Shown: in pieces, positions 35,892 through 46,300 of the stretch
Layout: each line of letters opens with the position of its first letter
Position numbering within the stretch: the first letter of the stretch is position 1
Assembly: GCA_030762175.1 (NCBI GenBank)
Contig: CM060846.1
Coordinates: 181,758,541-181,822,540, forward strand
Direction: 5' to 3'
DNA: 64,000 nt
Source of the DNA: Metallyticus violacea
Taxonomy: Eukaryota > Arthropoda > Insecta > Mantodea > Metallyticidae
Notes under the pieces: generated by a model
Database searches by the model: none
What the model was told of the DNA's origin: nothing
What the model saw: the letters and a program-made list of their open reading frames with translations, nothing else
Position numbers and translations under genes: made by a program

Positions 35892-36275
35892 AGGGACCTA
35901 GAGGAGAAAGTATCTCGTCTCACGACAGGCAAAATAAAAACGACAGCATAGACGACGAATTTTTATTTAATTATATGTTTAACGCGCGTTTTTACTACTG
36001 AAGCACCACAGGCTGTGGGCACTGATGATACATGAAGTTAAATGGAAGGTTGGGAAATTATTTTCTTTAAGGTAGGAAGCGTTCCTGGCCTAAGTTTAGG
36101 GTACCTCCCCAGCATCTGCCATTTATGAAGATTGCGGATAATCTGGGAAAACCTCAGTCAAGGAGGATGGCCCTGAAGGAAATGGAACACCAGACCTCCT
36201 GCTCACCAGTCCGCGTCTTAACAACCTCAGCCACCCGTGACGGTACCAACAACTTAAAAGAATACACTGGAGATC
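35892..36275. repeat. 384-bp perfect direct repeat, unit B (in RT)
   Basis: Identical to 32562-32945 over its whole length, including the SINE-1. It interrupts the RT between YQYVRK and the template-grip/catalytic block. Left flanks share AAGGAAAA(C/T)TGA, a short homology at the junction; right flanks diverge at once after GGAGATC. Confidence 0.97.
35960..36248 (-). repeat. SINE-1 inside repeat unit B
   Basis: Same sequence as the SINE-1 at 32630-32918, carried as part of the duplicated block rather than inserted independently. Confidence 0.85.
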
Positions 36276-36664
36276 TGCATGCACTGCATGCGCCGATGAT
36301 GCTGTATAAAGCTGTAGGTTTGATTTTGGGGAACCTTAAGGGATTAATGTGTCTAGTTTAAATGGACGATATTTTAATGATTGGAAAACCATAGACGCAT
36401 ATGCAAATTAATTACGACAGATATTTGAAAAACTAAAAGTAACTAATTTAAAACCAGGATTATGCATATGTCACTTGAGGAAAAGACAAGTAATTTACTT
36501 ACCTGACAGAGTAAGAGTTGAGGGCTTAAGAGATGATGCTTCTAAAGTAGAGGCAATTAAGAAGCTAAAGAGACCTACTGTAGTAAAGCAAGAACTTTCA
36601 TTTCTAGGAGCAGTAGGTTCTATACCGAAATTCTCGACGGTTAGTTAACCTTTTTTACACGATT

Positions 36665-36952
36665 ATCGTTTTTACTCGTATAGGGACGCTCTTTAACATC
36701 TCAGGTCATTGTCGTCCCATTCAATTCAGACCGCGAAACGACCGATAAATTTTACTCAGAGGCCTCTTCTTCGGTGCATGAGGTTCTTTTTCGTACTGTA
36801 AATGTACGACAAGGTGCCCGCAGCTTTACTCACCTTCCGAAGGAAGCCAAACTTAGGAGTTTTACTCCCGAAAACATCTATCGACCCTGGTCGGGATTGA
36901 GCACACTATCTTGACTTTACGAGGCAAGTTTGGTTACCACTATACCACCAGG
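36665..36952 (-). repeat. SINE-2, minus orientation, nearly complete
   Basis: Contains the GGGACGCTCTTTAACATCTCAGG end, the AGGTTCTTTTTCGTACTGTAAA block, CCTTCCGAAGGAAGCC, and the tRNA-like head ending TTGGTTACCACTATACCACC. In its own orientation the A box reads TGGTATAGTGGTAACC and the B-box region GCTCAATCCCG. It sits between the RT connection region and the RNase H. Confidence 0.88.
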
Positions 36953-36959
36953 ACTGATA

Positions 36960-37375
36960 TCGACGAATAGCAAACCACTAACACACATAAGTAAGAAAAA
37001 TCAGAAGTTTGTTTGGTTAGAAGCTACTGAGCAAGGCTTCAATACGCTGGAAAATGCGCTTACCTCCTTTACATTAATTGCCCATCCAGACCTGAAACAC
37101 CGATTCATATTAGGATGTGAAACCTCAATTGTGGGTATCTGCAGTGCTGAGCCAACTTCAAAATGGCGTAGATAGTTTTAGTGAGTAGATTACGCGCTAT
37201 AGCGGAAAAAATTATACAACGGTAAAAGAACTACTGAGTGCCTTATTTGGTGTAAATAAATTTAGAATGTACTTGTTTGGCCATAATCATAGACCAGGTA
37301 GGGCAAATACCGTACCTGATGCTCTACCCCGTCTGGCTGTGTACGATTCCCAGCAGGATCCCCTTGATATTTATA
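36960..37375 (+). pseudogene. RNase H domain, gypsy relic
   Basis: The reading FVWLEATEQGFNTLENALTS then FTLIAHPDLKHRFIL is the conserved entry into the gypsy RNase H (loading of the next strand, catalytic Asp region degraded to GCETS). The distal part has KNYTTVKELLSALFG, KFRMYLFG and RPGRANTVPDALPRL (near 37298-37345), the usual end motif. The middle is shortened. It would degrade RNA in RNA:DNA hybrids. Confidence 0.75.
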
Positions 37376-37556
37376 GCTGGCTGCCGCGGTGACTGCTTAT
37401 GCTCCGGATTTCGTCATTTGGGCAAAGGAGATACAGAAGGGTGCTTTCTCGGTGTTCACGAGCAGACCTGAAGGTACAACAACATCTTGATGATTAGAGC
37501 CAACAATTGACAAGAAATTTTAAAATAGAACGAAATAATGAAATTTTCATCGACAC

Positions 37557-37828
37557 TTTTTTTTTTCAATGATTTATTTATGGACGCTCTTTGAACAGCT
37601 CAGGCCATCAGCGTCCCATTCAACTCAGGGCGTGAAACGGTTGACAAATTTTGCTCAGAGGCCTCTCTTTCAGGCTTGAGGTTATTTTTCGTACCGTAAA
37701 TGTACGACATGGGACCCACGGCTTTACTTCCCTTCCGAAGGAAGCCATACTTAGGATTTTTACACCCCGAAAAAATCCATTGGTCCTGGCCGGGTTCGAA
37801 CCCGCGATCTTGGGTCTTCGACACTGAA
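37557..37828 (-). repeat. SINE-2, minus orientation
   Basis: A T-run at its left end is the A-tail. The body is close to consensus (TTTTGCTCAGAGGCCTCTCTTT, CCCACGGCTTTACTTCCCTT, GAAAAAATCCATTGGTCCTGG) and carries an intact B box read as GGTTCGAACCC at 37793-37803. The A-box half of the tRNA head is missing or shortened at the right end. Confidence 0.9.
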
Positions 37829-37839
37829 GGTACTATACA

Positions 37840-38330
37840 AGTAGCATTAAAATTATAAAATTGTAATACCTAAATCTGTGGCAAGGAATAAAATTTCCAT
37901 TCATCATATGACACTACTTACAGTGGACATCAAGTCATAAAACGAACGCAAGCTATTACTGAAAAAGATATTTCTGGCCATCTATAAGCAGGGACGTAAA
38001 ACTGTATATTAAAAAAATGTGAAATTTGTGATAAGAGGTAATTAGACAACCAATGGCCCCATTAGGCATTTCAAAACAGTCACTAAGCCGTTTCGGGTCA
38101 CTTCAGTTGACACTTCAGGACCAATAAATGTTGCAAAACAAACAAATAAGAATATTCTCATTTCAATGAATCATTTTACTAAATTTCCTGAGCCAGTACC
38201 TATAACAGATCAATCCGCGAATACAGTAGCCAGAACCTTAGTAACTGAGATATTCTGTAGCTGTGGTTATCTTTAAAAATCTTTTTCGATCGGGGGACAA
38301 ATTTTCGGTAAGCTTTGTTCTCGAAAACTT
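37840..38330 (+). pseudogene. Integrase zinc-finger and catalytic core remnant, gypsy relic
   Basis: Near 37925-38045 a GHQVIKRTQAI segment and later a CEICDKR segment are the H..C..C elements of the integrase N-terminal finger. ILISMNHFTKFPEPVPITDQ and ANTVARTLVTE (near 38150-38250) form the core around the first catalytic residue, with MN where MD is usual. FDRGTNFR..ALFS (near 38288-38325) is the second catalytic Asp block. Stops interrupt the reading. Confidence 0.75.
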
Positions 38331-38516
38331 GTGGTTTGGTTCACACAAAGTATGTTAATGTAATCCATTTTACCTGCAGTAATTTTGAGTAATTGAGCGA
38401 TTTCATAGCTATCTTAACGATTTTTATATATGCTCATAGAGAAACATACTGATGACTGGAATTGCATGCTATCAATTAAACTGATGACATATCGATCTGT
38501 CCCAAATGTTTTTATA

Positions 38517-38792
38517 TTAGTGTTTAGTGCCCGTTTTTACTACTGGCGCAATACGGTGGTGAACATTGATGATACATGAAATGAAATGGTAAATTGGGAA
38601 CGCTTATTAAACGAAGGAAACGTTAAAGGCCCAAGTTTACGCTACCTCCCCGGCATTTGCCCTTTATGAGTACTGAGCAAAACCTAACAAAAAAAAAAAT
38701 AAGGAAGGAAGGAAGGACAATCCTAGTAGGATTCAAACCCCAGACTTTCCAGTCATGATTCCGCGCCTTAATCACTTCGGGCACCCTGGCGT
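38517..38792 (-). repeat. SINE-1, minus orientation, with an internal AAGG run
   Basis: Blocks TTTTTACTACTGGCGCAATAC, CTACCTCCCCGGCATTTGCC, a GGATTCAAACCCC B box (38728-38740) and CCTTAATCACTTCGGGCACCC (A-box side) are present. A run (A11 then GGAAGGAAGGAAGGAC) has expanded inside the body. Confidence 0.85.
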
Positions 38793-38814
38793 ACCCACAT
38801 ACAGTAACAATTTA

Positions 38815-39258
38815 TATTCCATTCCATTGATTTTACGCTGGAGAAATGCGATTACCACCAACGGTAGAACTCGAATCAAAAACAGGAGACATTCATTTTG
38901 GCATTACTGAGGAGCATTTTCAGGCCCTGAAACAAAGACCTGGTGAAGGGTATAATATTTATCATTACATTTTGGGTAATAAACTTAACAAAAGCAGCGT
39001 TATGATTAGAAAGCAAATGAAATAGAATTTGAAGAAGGTGAATATGTATAATTAGCAAACTACAAATGGGGCCTAAGAAAACTATATGCGTACATATAAA
39101 CAGATTAAAGAGAAGATATTTTAATGAAAAAGCGGAATTCGCCAGCGAATCGAGCGTCTGGGCGGAAGAGAAAAGTGCTAGCCTCTTGTGATTGATAACA
39201 TTCATATGCCATATGGCATTGCCTAGGATAAAGCAACCTCTAAAGGATGACGAGCGTA
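38815..39258 (+). pseudogene. Integrase C-terminal region and pol end, gypsy relic
   Basis: Readings EMRLPPTVELESKTGDIHFG and EEHFQALKQRPGEGYNI, then PKKTICVHINRLKRRYF (near 39065-39120), match the C-terminal linker and the V-H-x-N-R-L-K element that closes many gypsy Pol proteins. The interval also contains the antisense ORF 38876-39265, which is a shadow. Confidence 0.6.
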
Positions 39259-39579
39259 GGGACATGCCTTCTTTTTTTTTTTTTTTAGTAGTGTTTAACG
39301 CCCCTTTTCACTACTGAGGCACCACAGGCGGTGGACACTGGTGATACATGAGATGAAATGATAAATTGGGAAAGGATTTTTTTTTAAGGAAGGAAGCGTT
39401 CCAGGCCTAAGTTTAGGTACCTCCCCGGCATTTGCCAGTTATGAAGACTGAGGAAAACCTGGAAAAAACCCCATTCAGGGAGGACGGTCCTGGCGGGATT
39501 CGAACCGCAGACCTCCCGCTCACGAGTCCGTGCCTTAACGACCTCGGCCACCCGCGGCGGTAAAAGGGGACATGCCTTC
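39259..39579 (-). repeat. SINE-1, best-preserved copy, with 13-bp TSD
   Basis: GGGACATGCCTTC is present at 39259-39271 and 39567-39579. The inserted unit is 39272-39566. In its own (minus) orientation it starts with a tRNA-Ser/Leu-like head, has a body with CCAGGTTTTCCTCAGTCTTC and GGCAAATGCCGGGGAGGTACC, and ends GTTAAACACTACTAAA plus an A-run (T-run at 39272-39286 on the plus strand). It lies between the pol end and the LRSRV segment of the gypsy relic. Confidence 0.94.
39496..39550 (-). promoter_or_regulatory. Pol III internal promoter (A and B boxes) of SINE-1
   Basis: On the minus strand TGGCCGAGGTCGTTAAGG (39533-39550) fits the tRNA A box and GGTTCGAATCC (39496-39506) fits the B box, with about 26 bp between them. 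These would drive RNA polymerase III transcription of the SINE. Confidence 0.8.
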
Positions 39580-41020
39580 GGAATATAAGAGTTTTGGAGG
39601 AAGAAATCTAGTGGAACAATCACCCGCGTTGCCGCGTCACTTAAGGTCGCGAGTTCGAGCCTAAGGGGGACAAGCCAGTAGTATGTGTGAGGAGAGTCAG
39701 TGAAAGGCATACCTGAAACAGAAGGTAGTCATAACGAACAACGAAGCGAGCGGATTAAGAGCGCGCGGTTCAAAACAAATTGGGCGATCCTAATATATTT
39801 TTCAGTTTTGCTTGACATTTCAGATCATGTTATGGCAAATCATGAAGCCGGAAACCCTTACAACTTATCCCCAAGTGAACCTCTCATGACTAAAGGGATC
39901 ATATTGCATATCAAATACAATCTTTGTCATTGGAAGTGGATGGACTATCAGTATAGACGTACGTGTTCAACACTATACAAACGCCATATGGCATATACAT
40001 TGTATATTTGTAGAACTTGAACAGTAGAAGGCGACTGATATAGGAAATGTAATTGGCTGGAGGAGATAGATAAGCTCCAAAATGTATTTAATATGTTGCC
40101 AAATTAAATAAGGAATATAGGACAGTACTCACAGTTTAAGGACTAGAAAGAAGCGTGATGTCGTAGATATTGGGGGTTCGTTGCTCATTGTTTAATTTCG
40201 TACACCAGATAGAACAGAAATGGACAAAGTACATAAGTTAATTGCTATGTATCACTACCAACACATAATTAGTACAAATGGCGGAGTTACAGTTTACTGT
40301 TTTATGCAGTTATGTGGACGAACTACTCATAATGCTCAGAAATTAAAGGAATTGACTAGCGAATTATTGCCTGATAACAAATGTATTATCGAAGGGGGAA
40401 ACTCCTATAAAACAATGTAGTAGAATTCAAGAAATGCGTGATAAATTATATTAAATATCTTCAGCAATTCGGAATTTGTCCAAATTCTTGTTAAATTCCA
40501 AGCAACAGTTGATTTAACTTCTAGAGAGCTTAGATATCATTATAACAGATAGACTAAGAGCTACCATTGTAAAAATTATTGAAATATTGCAACTTGTCAC
40601 ATTTCCACTCCCATTAGGGGCTTCTCTTTTAGCTCTTGCAGATCTTTCAGACATGCACACTCATTACAAAATGTATTACGTTGTGCCGTATTCTATTCTC
40701 GCCGCCATTAGAATTCTTACCCAAAATACTTTAAGAGGAGCGAACCGGATTCCAGAGCTACACAAGTTGTTGCCCCAAAGATAGAGCAAATAGGAAAGTG
40801 CATTTCAATACATGCATCTTTACCACACCATGCAGTATCCAATGACAGACAAAAATACGCCTTGCTCACAGACTTCAACTTATACCTGTGCAGCACAAGG
40901 ACTTCGCGTCAGCACATGGAGAGGCGGGAAAGTGAAGGGGAAAACAGAAGCTGCTAGAAACAGGGTAGGCAATTCCTCGTTAACCCGGCCACACATCTAA
41001 ATGAAGGACTTCCACTGCAT
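39580..41020. other. Gypsy 3' end and unassigned remnants downstream
   Basis: A reading SPALPRHLRSRV (near 39620-39655) ends in a stop before a polypurine-like tract. Beyond it, broken plus-strand readings up to about 106 codons (39700-40020) and others near 40220-40780 show no motif I can assign; an env-like or second gene is conceivable but unsupported. Confidence 0.35.
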
Positions 41021-41042
41021 TATTTATATTATTATTATTATA

Positions 41043-41079
<37 letters not shown>

Positions 41080-41101
41080 GTAGTAGTAGTAGTAGTAGTA
41101 A

Positions 41102-41169
<68 letters not shown>

Positions 41170-41198
41170 ATTCAAGCAGTAGTAGTAGCAGCAGCAAG

Positions 41199-41277
<79 letters not shown>

Positions 41278-41290
41278 CAATAGTAGTATT
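41021..41290. repeat. Long compound (ATT)n(AGT)n microsatellite
   Basis: About 59 bp of ATT repeats passes directly into about 210 bp of TAG/AGT repeats with a few interruptions (near 41099, 41168-41197). A 208-codon plus ORF (41001-41627) and a 67-codon minus ORF are simple products of this repeat. Confidence 0.97.
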
Positions 41291-43068
41291 AACGTTGATT
41301 TATTGTTATTATCATCACCATTACCAGCGTTATCATGATAGTAAGAAAACTAATTTTTCGCAAATATTGGAGTATGGTTTTGTGTGGTCTTTGCACGGAC
41401 TTGTGTTGCTATGTGGTATCTTGATTTACTTTTGTTTGTTTGTTTCTTTATTTCTCATCCATGTGGTAACCATCGCTCCTTGTCCTATCTCCCCATGGAC
41501 CAAGACTAGTGATGGAGTCATAACCTTATTTTCGGTTTACTACGAGTGTGCATCGGATTTCGAGGCGAGAAGAAGAAGCGATTTCCTGAGGAAACTTTTC
41601 TTTCAACCAGCTATTCGAAATTTCTAGGTTTAATGCTTCTTTTGTTTGTCTTACATGCTGACCAATGCAGTGTGTAAGATGTGTTTTGCTTATTGTAATT
41701 CTCTTTAATTTTTAAATTTTATTATTTTCTGTTGAAAGTTCATCTTTTTAATATGTGTAAAATCAAAGCAAGCACGCTTGACATTAATATTTCGTATTAC
41801 TTTGCTTATTGTGCTTGGCCCTCAGATTTCTTTAATGTGTAAATTTAAGGCATGCGCGTGCCAATATTTTTATTGCTTTACTTATTGCACTTTGCTATTA
41901 AATTTATTTATTGTAAATGCTAAATGTAATAATAAATGCGCATTTTTAGCACGTCTTTATTTCGTTATAATAAATGCAGTTTTGTCCTTCTCGACATCAC
42001 CAAGTTTTCGGAGAGAATCTGATATCTCCAACATTCGGTATCTTCTCATTCTGTATGAATATATAGCCATATAATCAATTTTCTTTTGTAATACACATAG
42101 GACACATCCTTTGTCTGTGCCATAAGTCATTTCCGCGCTTTTCATCTCGCGTGGCGCAGCCAGGCCATTGCCGTTCTGTCTTCTCCTGGCATTGCATTTG
42201 TATACGCTTCCCTCCCCCAGGCCCCTTTTAGTTCTGAGTGTAATTCCAGACCGCCACGTTAAACACCTTTCAAACAAAAGAACACTTCCAACCAATAGGC
42301 TATAGATATCAATTACAAAATATAACCCCAACAACGTTTGATCTGCAGAGAGGGAAAAAGGATTTAGAGAAATAGGCATGGGTTCAATATGGCAATGAGG
42401 TAATGAAAATAACAATCGTGCATGGAAGAAGGTTAGAACAAGGCTAGAGGGTAACAACAGATAAGAAATGGAGGCAGAGTATAACACGAAAGTGTACTTG
42501 ACCCTATCCAATGAAATTGAATTAGTCATGGATAAAGAATTATACATGCTCTTCTAGGTAGAAAGGCAAGAACAGGGATGGCCTGGTTTAGACTGGTGAT
42601 TGGAATGTTAAAAAATAACGGTAGGAGAATATACCCAATTTGTTGAGATGATGGGAAATGGGTACATATTCTGGTCAAGGACATGAAAAAACGAAGTTTG
42701 GAGAGCTTTTATTACGTAAATCATAGTTTGACTGGTATGCAGGAATTTGTTTTAAGATCACACAAATATGGTCATTTTCCTCCCAAAGTGCGCAAGATAA
42801 AAGTAATTTATTTTCTGCTTAGAACGCAATAACTAATGTAACCGTAAACAACTTGTAGTTTTTTGCACTCATATATCTGTAATCGCCGTTGTTCCCATTT
42901 TTATATTATTATGTATTAATTAATATTATTATTATTGTAATATATTTTTAATATCTTTTCCTCTCACAAATCCTATATCATAGTAAAATACATACGGTCG
43001 ACGACCGTAAAATATATTTTTCATTTGAATCTATAATATTATAACAATAAAGGTACCCTGATTGCTAT

Positions 43069-43069
<1 letters not shown>

Positions 43070-43135
<66 letters not shown>
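43070..43135. repeat. (ACT)22 microsatellite in unit 1
   Basis: 66 bp of uninterrupted ACT. Confidence 0.96.
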
Positions 43136-43136
<1 letters not shown>

Positions 43137-43450
43137 GTTACTACTTCGTATAGGTGTCTCCAAATAGATTGCTTTTAGAGTTACCTACCATCACCTCACG
43201 ACCCTCTGTCGGGAAAGAGGGCTGAGAGCTGTCACTTGGAGTAGACGGCACACAGATACCAAAGAGACTTTATCGTTTTGGGCTCCCCTTTTCTTCGAGA
43301 CAGCCATTTTATTTTTTTCTGCCATGTGGTAGCTCTTTTGGCATTAGAAATGTATTGGTGAGTTCACATTACTGTAAAATATTATCACCTCTAAATTTCT
43401 CCGTGGTTGAAGATTTACGATATTTATCTTTTCTTCTTGGGTGGATTTTG

Positions 43451-43733
43451 TTTATTTACGGACGCTTTCTAACATCTCAGGTCATTTAGTGTCCCATTTA
43501 ATTCAAGGCATGAAACCGCAGATAAAGTTACTAATAAGTTTCTTATTTCAGGCTTGAGGTTCACTCACCTGCCGTAAATCGACGACACGGGATCCACAGC
43601 TTTATTTTCCTTCCTAAGAAACTCAAAATTTGGGTATTTACACCCCCCAAAATCCACCGACTCTTACTGGGATTGAACCCACGATCTTGAATCTATGACA
43701 CAAATGTGGCTACCACTAGACTATACCATCAGG
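43451..43733 (-). repeat. SINE-2 in duplication unit 1
   Basis: TTTATTTACGGACGCTTTCT.. through TTTCAGGCTTGAGGTTC, CACAGCTTTATTTTCCTTCC, a GGGATTGAACCC B box (43669-43680) and GGCTACCACTAGACTATACC (A-box side), minus orientation. Confidence 0.88.
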
Positions 43734-45505
43734 AACGACTTATATTTTCTTAAATTCAACAAATAGAACAAGTATGTTATTAATTGTAAGTTTAAAAGGT
43801 ATTAATTATCTTTTTATTTCATTTCTTTGCTTATACCCATTTTACTGATTTATTACTGCTGTTTTCCACCTTTATTTTGTTTCTTTATTTCTCATCCATG
43901 TGGTAACCATCGCTCCTTGTCCTATCTCCCCATGGACCAAGACTAGTGATGGAGTCATAACCTTATTTTCGGTTTACTACGAGTGTGCATCGGATTTCGA
44001 GGCGAGAAGAAGAAGCGATTTCCTGAGGAAACTTTTCTTTCAACCAGCTATTCGAAATTTCTAGGTTTAATGCTTCTTTTGTTTGTCTTACATGCTGACC
44101 AATGCAGTGTGTAAGATGTGTTTTGCTTATTGTAATTCTCTTTAATTTTTAAATTTTATTATTTTCTGTTGAAAGTTCATCTTTTTAATATGTGTAAAAT
44201 CAAAGCAAGCACGCTTGACATTAATATTTCGTATTACTTTGCTTATTGTGCTTGGCCCTCAGATTTCTTTAATGTGTAAATTTAAGGCATGCGCGTGCCA
44301 ATATTTTTATTGCTTTACTTATTGCACTTTGCTATTAAATTTATTTATTGTAAATGCTAAATGTAATAATAAATGCGCATTTTTAGCACGTCTTTATTTC
44401 GTTATAATAAATGCAGTTTTGTCCTTCTCGACATCACCAAGTTTTCGGAGAGAATCTGATATCTCCAACATTCGGTATCTTCTCATTCTGTATGAATATA
44501 TAGCCATATAATCAATTTTCTTTTGTAATACACATAGGACACATCCTTTGTCTGTGCCATAAGTCATTTCCGCGCTTTTCATCTCGCGTGGCGCAGCCAG
44601 GCCATTGCCGTTCTGTCTTCTCCTGGCATTGCATTTGTATACGCTTCCCTCCCCCAGGCCCCTTTTAGTTCTGAGTGTAATTCCAGACCGCCACGTTAAA
44701 CACCTTTCAAACAAAAGAACACTTCCAACCAATAGGCTATAGATATCAATTACAAAATATAACCCCAACAACGTTTGATCTGCAGAGAGGGAAAAAGGAT
44801 TTAGAGAAATAGGCATGGGTTCAATATGGCAATGAGGTAATGAAAATAACAATCGTGCATGGAAGAAGGTTAGAACAAGGCTAGAGGGTAACAACAGATA
44901 AGAAATGGAGGCAGAGTATAACACGAAAGTGTACTTGACCCTATCCAATGAAATTGAATTAGTCATGGATAAAGAATTATACATGCTCTTCTAGGTAGAA
45001 AGGCAAGAACAGGGATGGCCTGGTTTAGACTGGTGATTGGAATGTTAAAAAATAACGGTAGGAGAATATACCCAATTTGTTGAGATGATGGGAAATGGGT
45101 ACATATTCTGGTCAAGGACATGAAAAAACGAAGTTTGGAGAGCTTTTATTACGTAAATCATAGTTTGACTGGTATGCAGGAATTTGTTTTAAGATCACAC
45201 AAATATGGTCATTTTCCTCCCAAAGTGCGCAAGATAAAAGTAATTTATTTTCTGCTTAGAACGCAATAACTAATGTAACCGTAAACAACTTGTAGTTTTT
45301 TGCACTCATATATCTGTAATCGCCGTTGTTCCCATTTTTATATTATTATGTATTAATTAATATTATTATTATTGTAATATATTTTTAATATCTTTTCCTC
45401 TCACAAATCCTATATCATAGTAAAATACATACGGTCGACGACCGTAAAATATATTTTTCATTTGAATCTATAATATTATAACAATAAAGGTACCCTGATT
45501 GCTAT

Positions 45506-45506
<1 letters not shown>

Positions 45507-45563
<57 letters not shown>
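45507..45563. repeat. (ACT)19 microsatellite in unit 2
   Basis: 57 bp of uninterrupted ACT, three units shorter than in unit 1. Confidence 0.96.
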
Positions 45564-45564
<1 letters not shown>

Positions 45565-45887
45565 GTTACTACTTCGTATAGGTGTCTCCAAATAGATTGC
45601 TTTTAGAGTTACCTACCATCACCTCACGACCCTCTGTCGGGAAAGAGGGCTGAGAGCTGTCACTTGGAGTAGACGGCACACAGATACCAAAGAGACTTTA
45701 TCGTTTTGGGCTCCCCTTTTCTTCGAGACAGCCATTTTATTTTTTTCTGCCATGTGGTAGCTCTTTTGGCATTAGAAATGTATTGGTGAGTTCACATTAC
45801 TGTAAAATATTATCACCTCTAAATTTCTCCGTGGTTGAAGATTTACGATATTTATCTTTTCTTCTTGGGTGGATTTTGTTTATTTAC

Positions 45888-46161
45888 GGACGCTTTCTAA
45901 CATCTCAGGTCATTTAGTGTCCCATTTAATTCAAGGCATGAAACCGCAGATAAAGTTACTAATAAGTTTCTTATTTCAGGCTTGAGGTTCACTCACCTGC
46001 CGTAAATCGACGACACGGGATCCACAGCTTTATTTTCCTTCCTAAGAAACTCAAAATTTGGGTATTTACACCCCCCAAAATCCACCGACTCTTACTGGGA
46101 TTGAACCCACGATCTTGAATCTATGACACAAATGTGGCTACCACTAGACTATACCATCAGG
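45888..46161 (-). repeat. SINE-2 in duplication unit 2
   Basis: Same sequence as 43451-43733, carried by the duplication. Confidence 0.88.
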
Positions 46162-46300
46162 AACGACTTATATTTTCTTAAATTCAACAAATAGAACAAG
46201 TATGTTATTAATTGTAAGTTTAAAAGGTATTAATTATCTTTTTATTTCATTTCTTTGCTTATACCCATTTTACTGATTTATTACTGCTGTTTTCCACCTT

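Larger units (their letters stand above)
35531..36640 (+). pseudogene. Reverse transcriptase, gypsy relic, split by a 384-bp block
   Basis: The segment at 35678-35884 carries the palm region: a KLRDKVSMLSGNAYFSIIDI block (motif A Asp), then ADRPKTEFV and GSYQYVRK. At the place where MPFGL is expected, the 384-bp block B intrudes (35892-36275). RT sense resumes at about 36276 with GNLKGLMCLV then a stop (36359-36361) followed by MDDILMIGK, so the residue before the catalytic MDD is now a stop codon. The connection region to 36640 includes LSFLGAVGSIPKF. RT would copy element RNA. Confidence 0.8.
31613..39666 (+). mobile_element. Ty3/gypsy LTR retrotransposon relic with nested insertions
   Basis: Plus-strand order is a PBS-like TTGGTGGCAGCGG (31613-31625), gag with a CCHC knuckle, protease, RT, RNase H, integrase, a VHINRLK-type pol end (near 39085) and a final LRSRV segment (near 39640), followed by a polypurine-like AAGGGGGACA (39663-39672). 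This is canonical Ty3/gypsy order. Coding is interrupted by many stops and frameshifts, seven SINE insertions, an I-element tail (33784-33882) and a duplicated 384-bp block. LTRs were not defined. It is an old, inactive relic. Confidence 0.85.
41439..43872 (+). repeat. 2.43-kb tandem duplication, unit 1
   Basis: Repeated head-to-tail at 43876-46300. Unit 1 is 2434 bp, unit 2 is 2425 bp, and the only difference I detected is the (ACT)n array (22 versus 19 units). Unit junction: CCACCTT, then TAT, then TTTGTTTC. The unit contains a SINE-2, an (ACT)n array and no recognisable gene. Its 196-codon minus ORF (41957-42547) and 98-codon plus ORF overlap each other and lack motifs. Confidence 0.97.
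43876..46300 (+). repeat. 2.43-kb tandem duplication, unit 2
   Basis: Starts two bases into the TTTTG of the junction and ends at CCACCTT (46300), after which the sequence becomes unique (CCCTGGATTGG). Offsets are 2437 before the microsatellite and 2428 after it. Confidence 0.97.

Noticed and set aside
32562..36275. The 384-bp identical repeats as LTRs of the gypsy relic
   Set aside because: The right unit lies inside the RT, before RNase H and integrase, so it cannot be the 3' LTR.
39496..39550. Stand-alone tRNA gene
   Set aside because: The A and B boxes belong to the SINE-1 head; the acceptor-stem pairing of a real tRNA is not evident and the unit has a SINE body, A-tail and TSD.
31254..39700. 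LTR pair starting TGTGAGTGAGAG (31254) and TGTGTGAGGAGA (39681)
   Set aside because: Similarity stops after about 12 bases; the following sequences do not align by eye.
39700..40790. Env-like gene downstream of gypsy pol
   Set aside because: The position is suggestive, but no signal peptide, cleavage site, fusion motif or transmembrane pattern could be defended in the broken readings.
41001..41627. 208-codon ORF with long Ile, Ser and Val runs
   Set aside because: It is a translation of the (ATT)n(AGT)n microsatellite; homopolymer runs change with frame and no domain follows.
41957..42547. 196-codon minus-strand ORF, present twice (also 44394-44984)
   Set aside because: It appears twice only because of the 2.4-kb duplication. 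It overlaps a plus-strand ORF, has no recognisable motif, and codon use does not stand out. I do not call it a gene.
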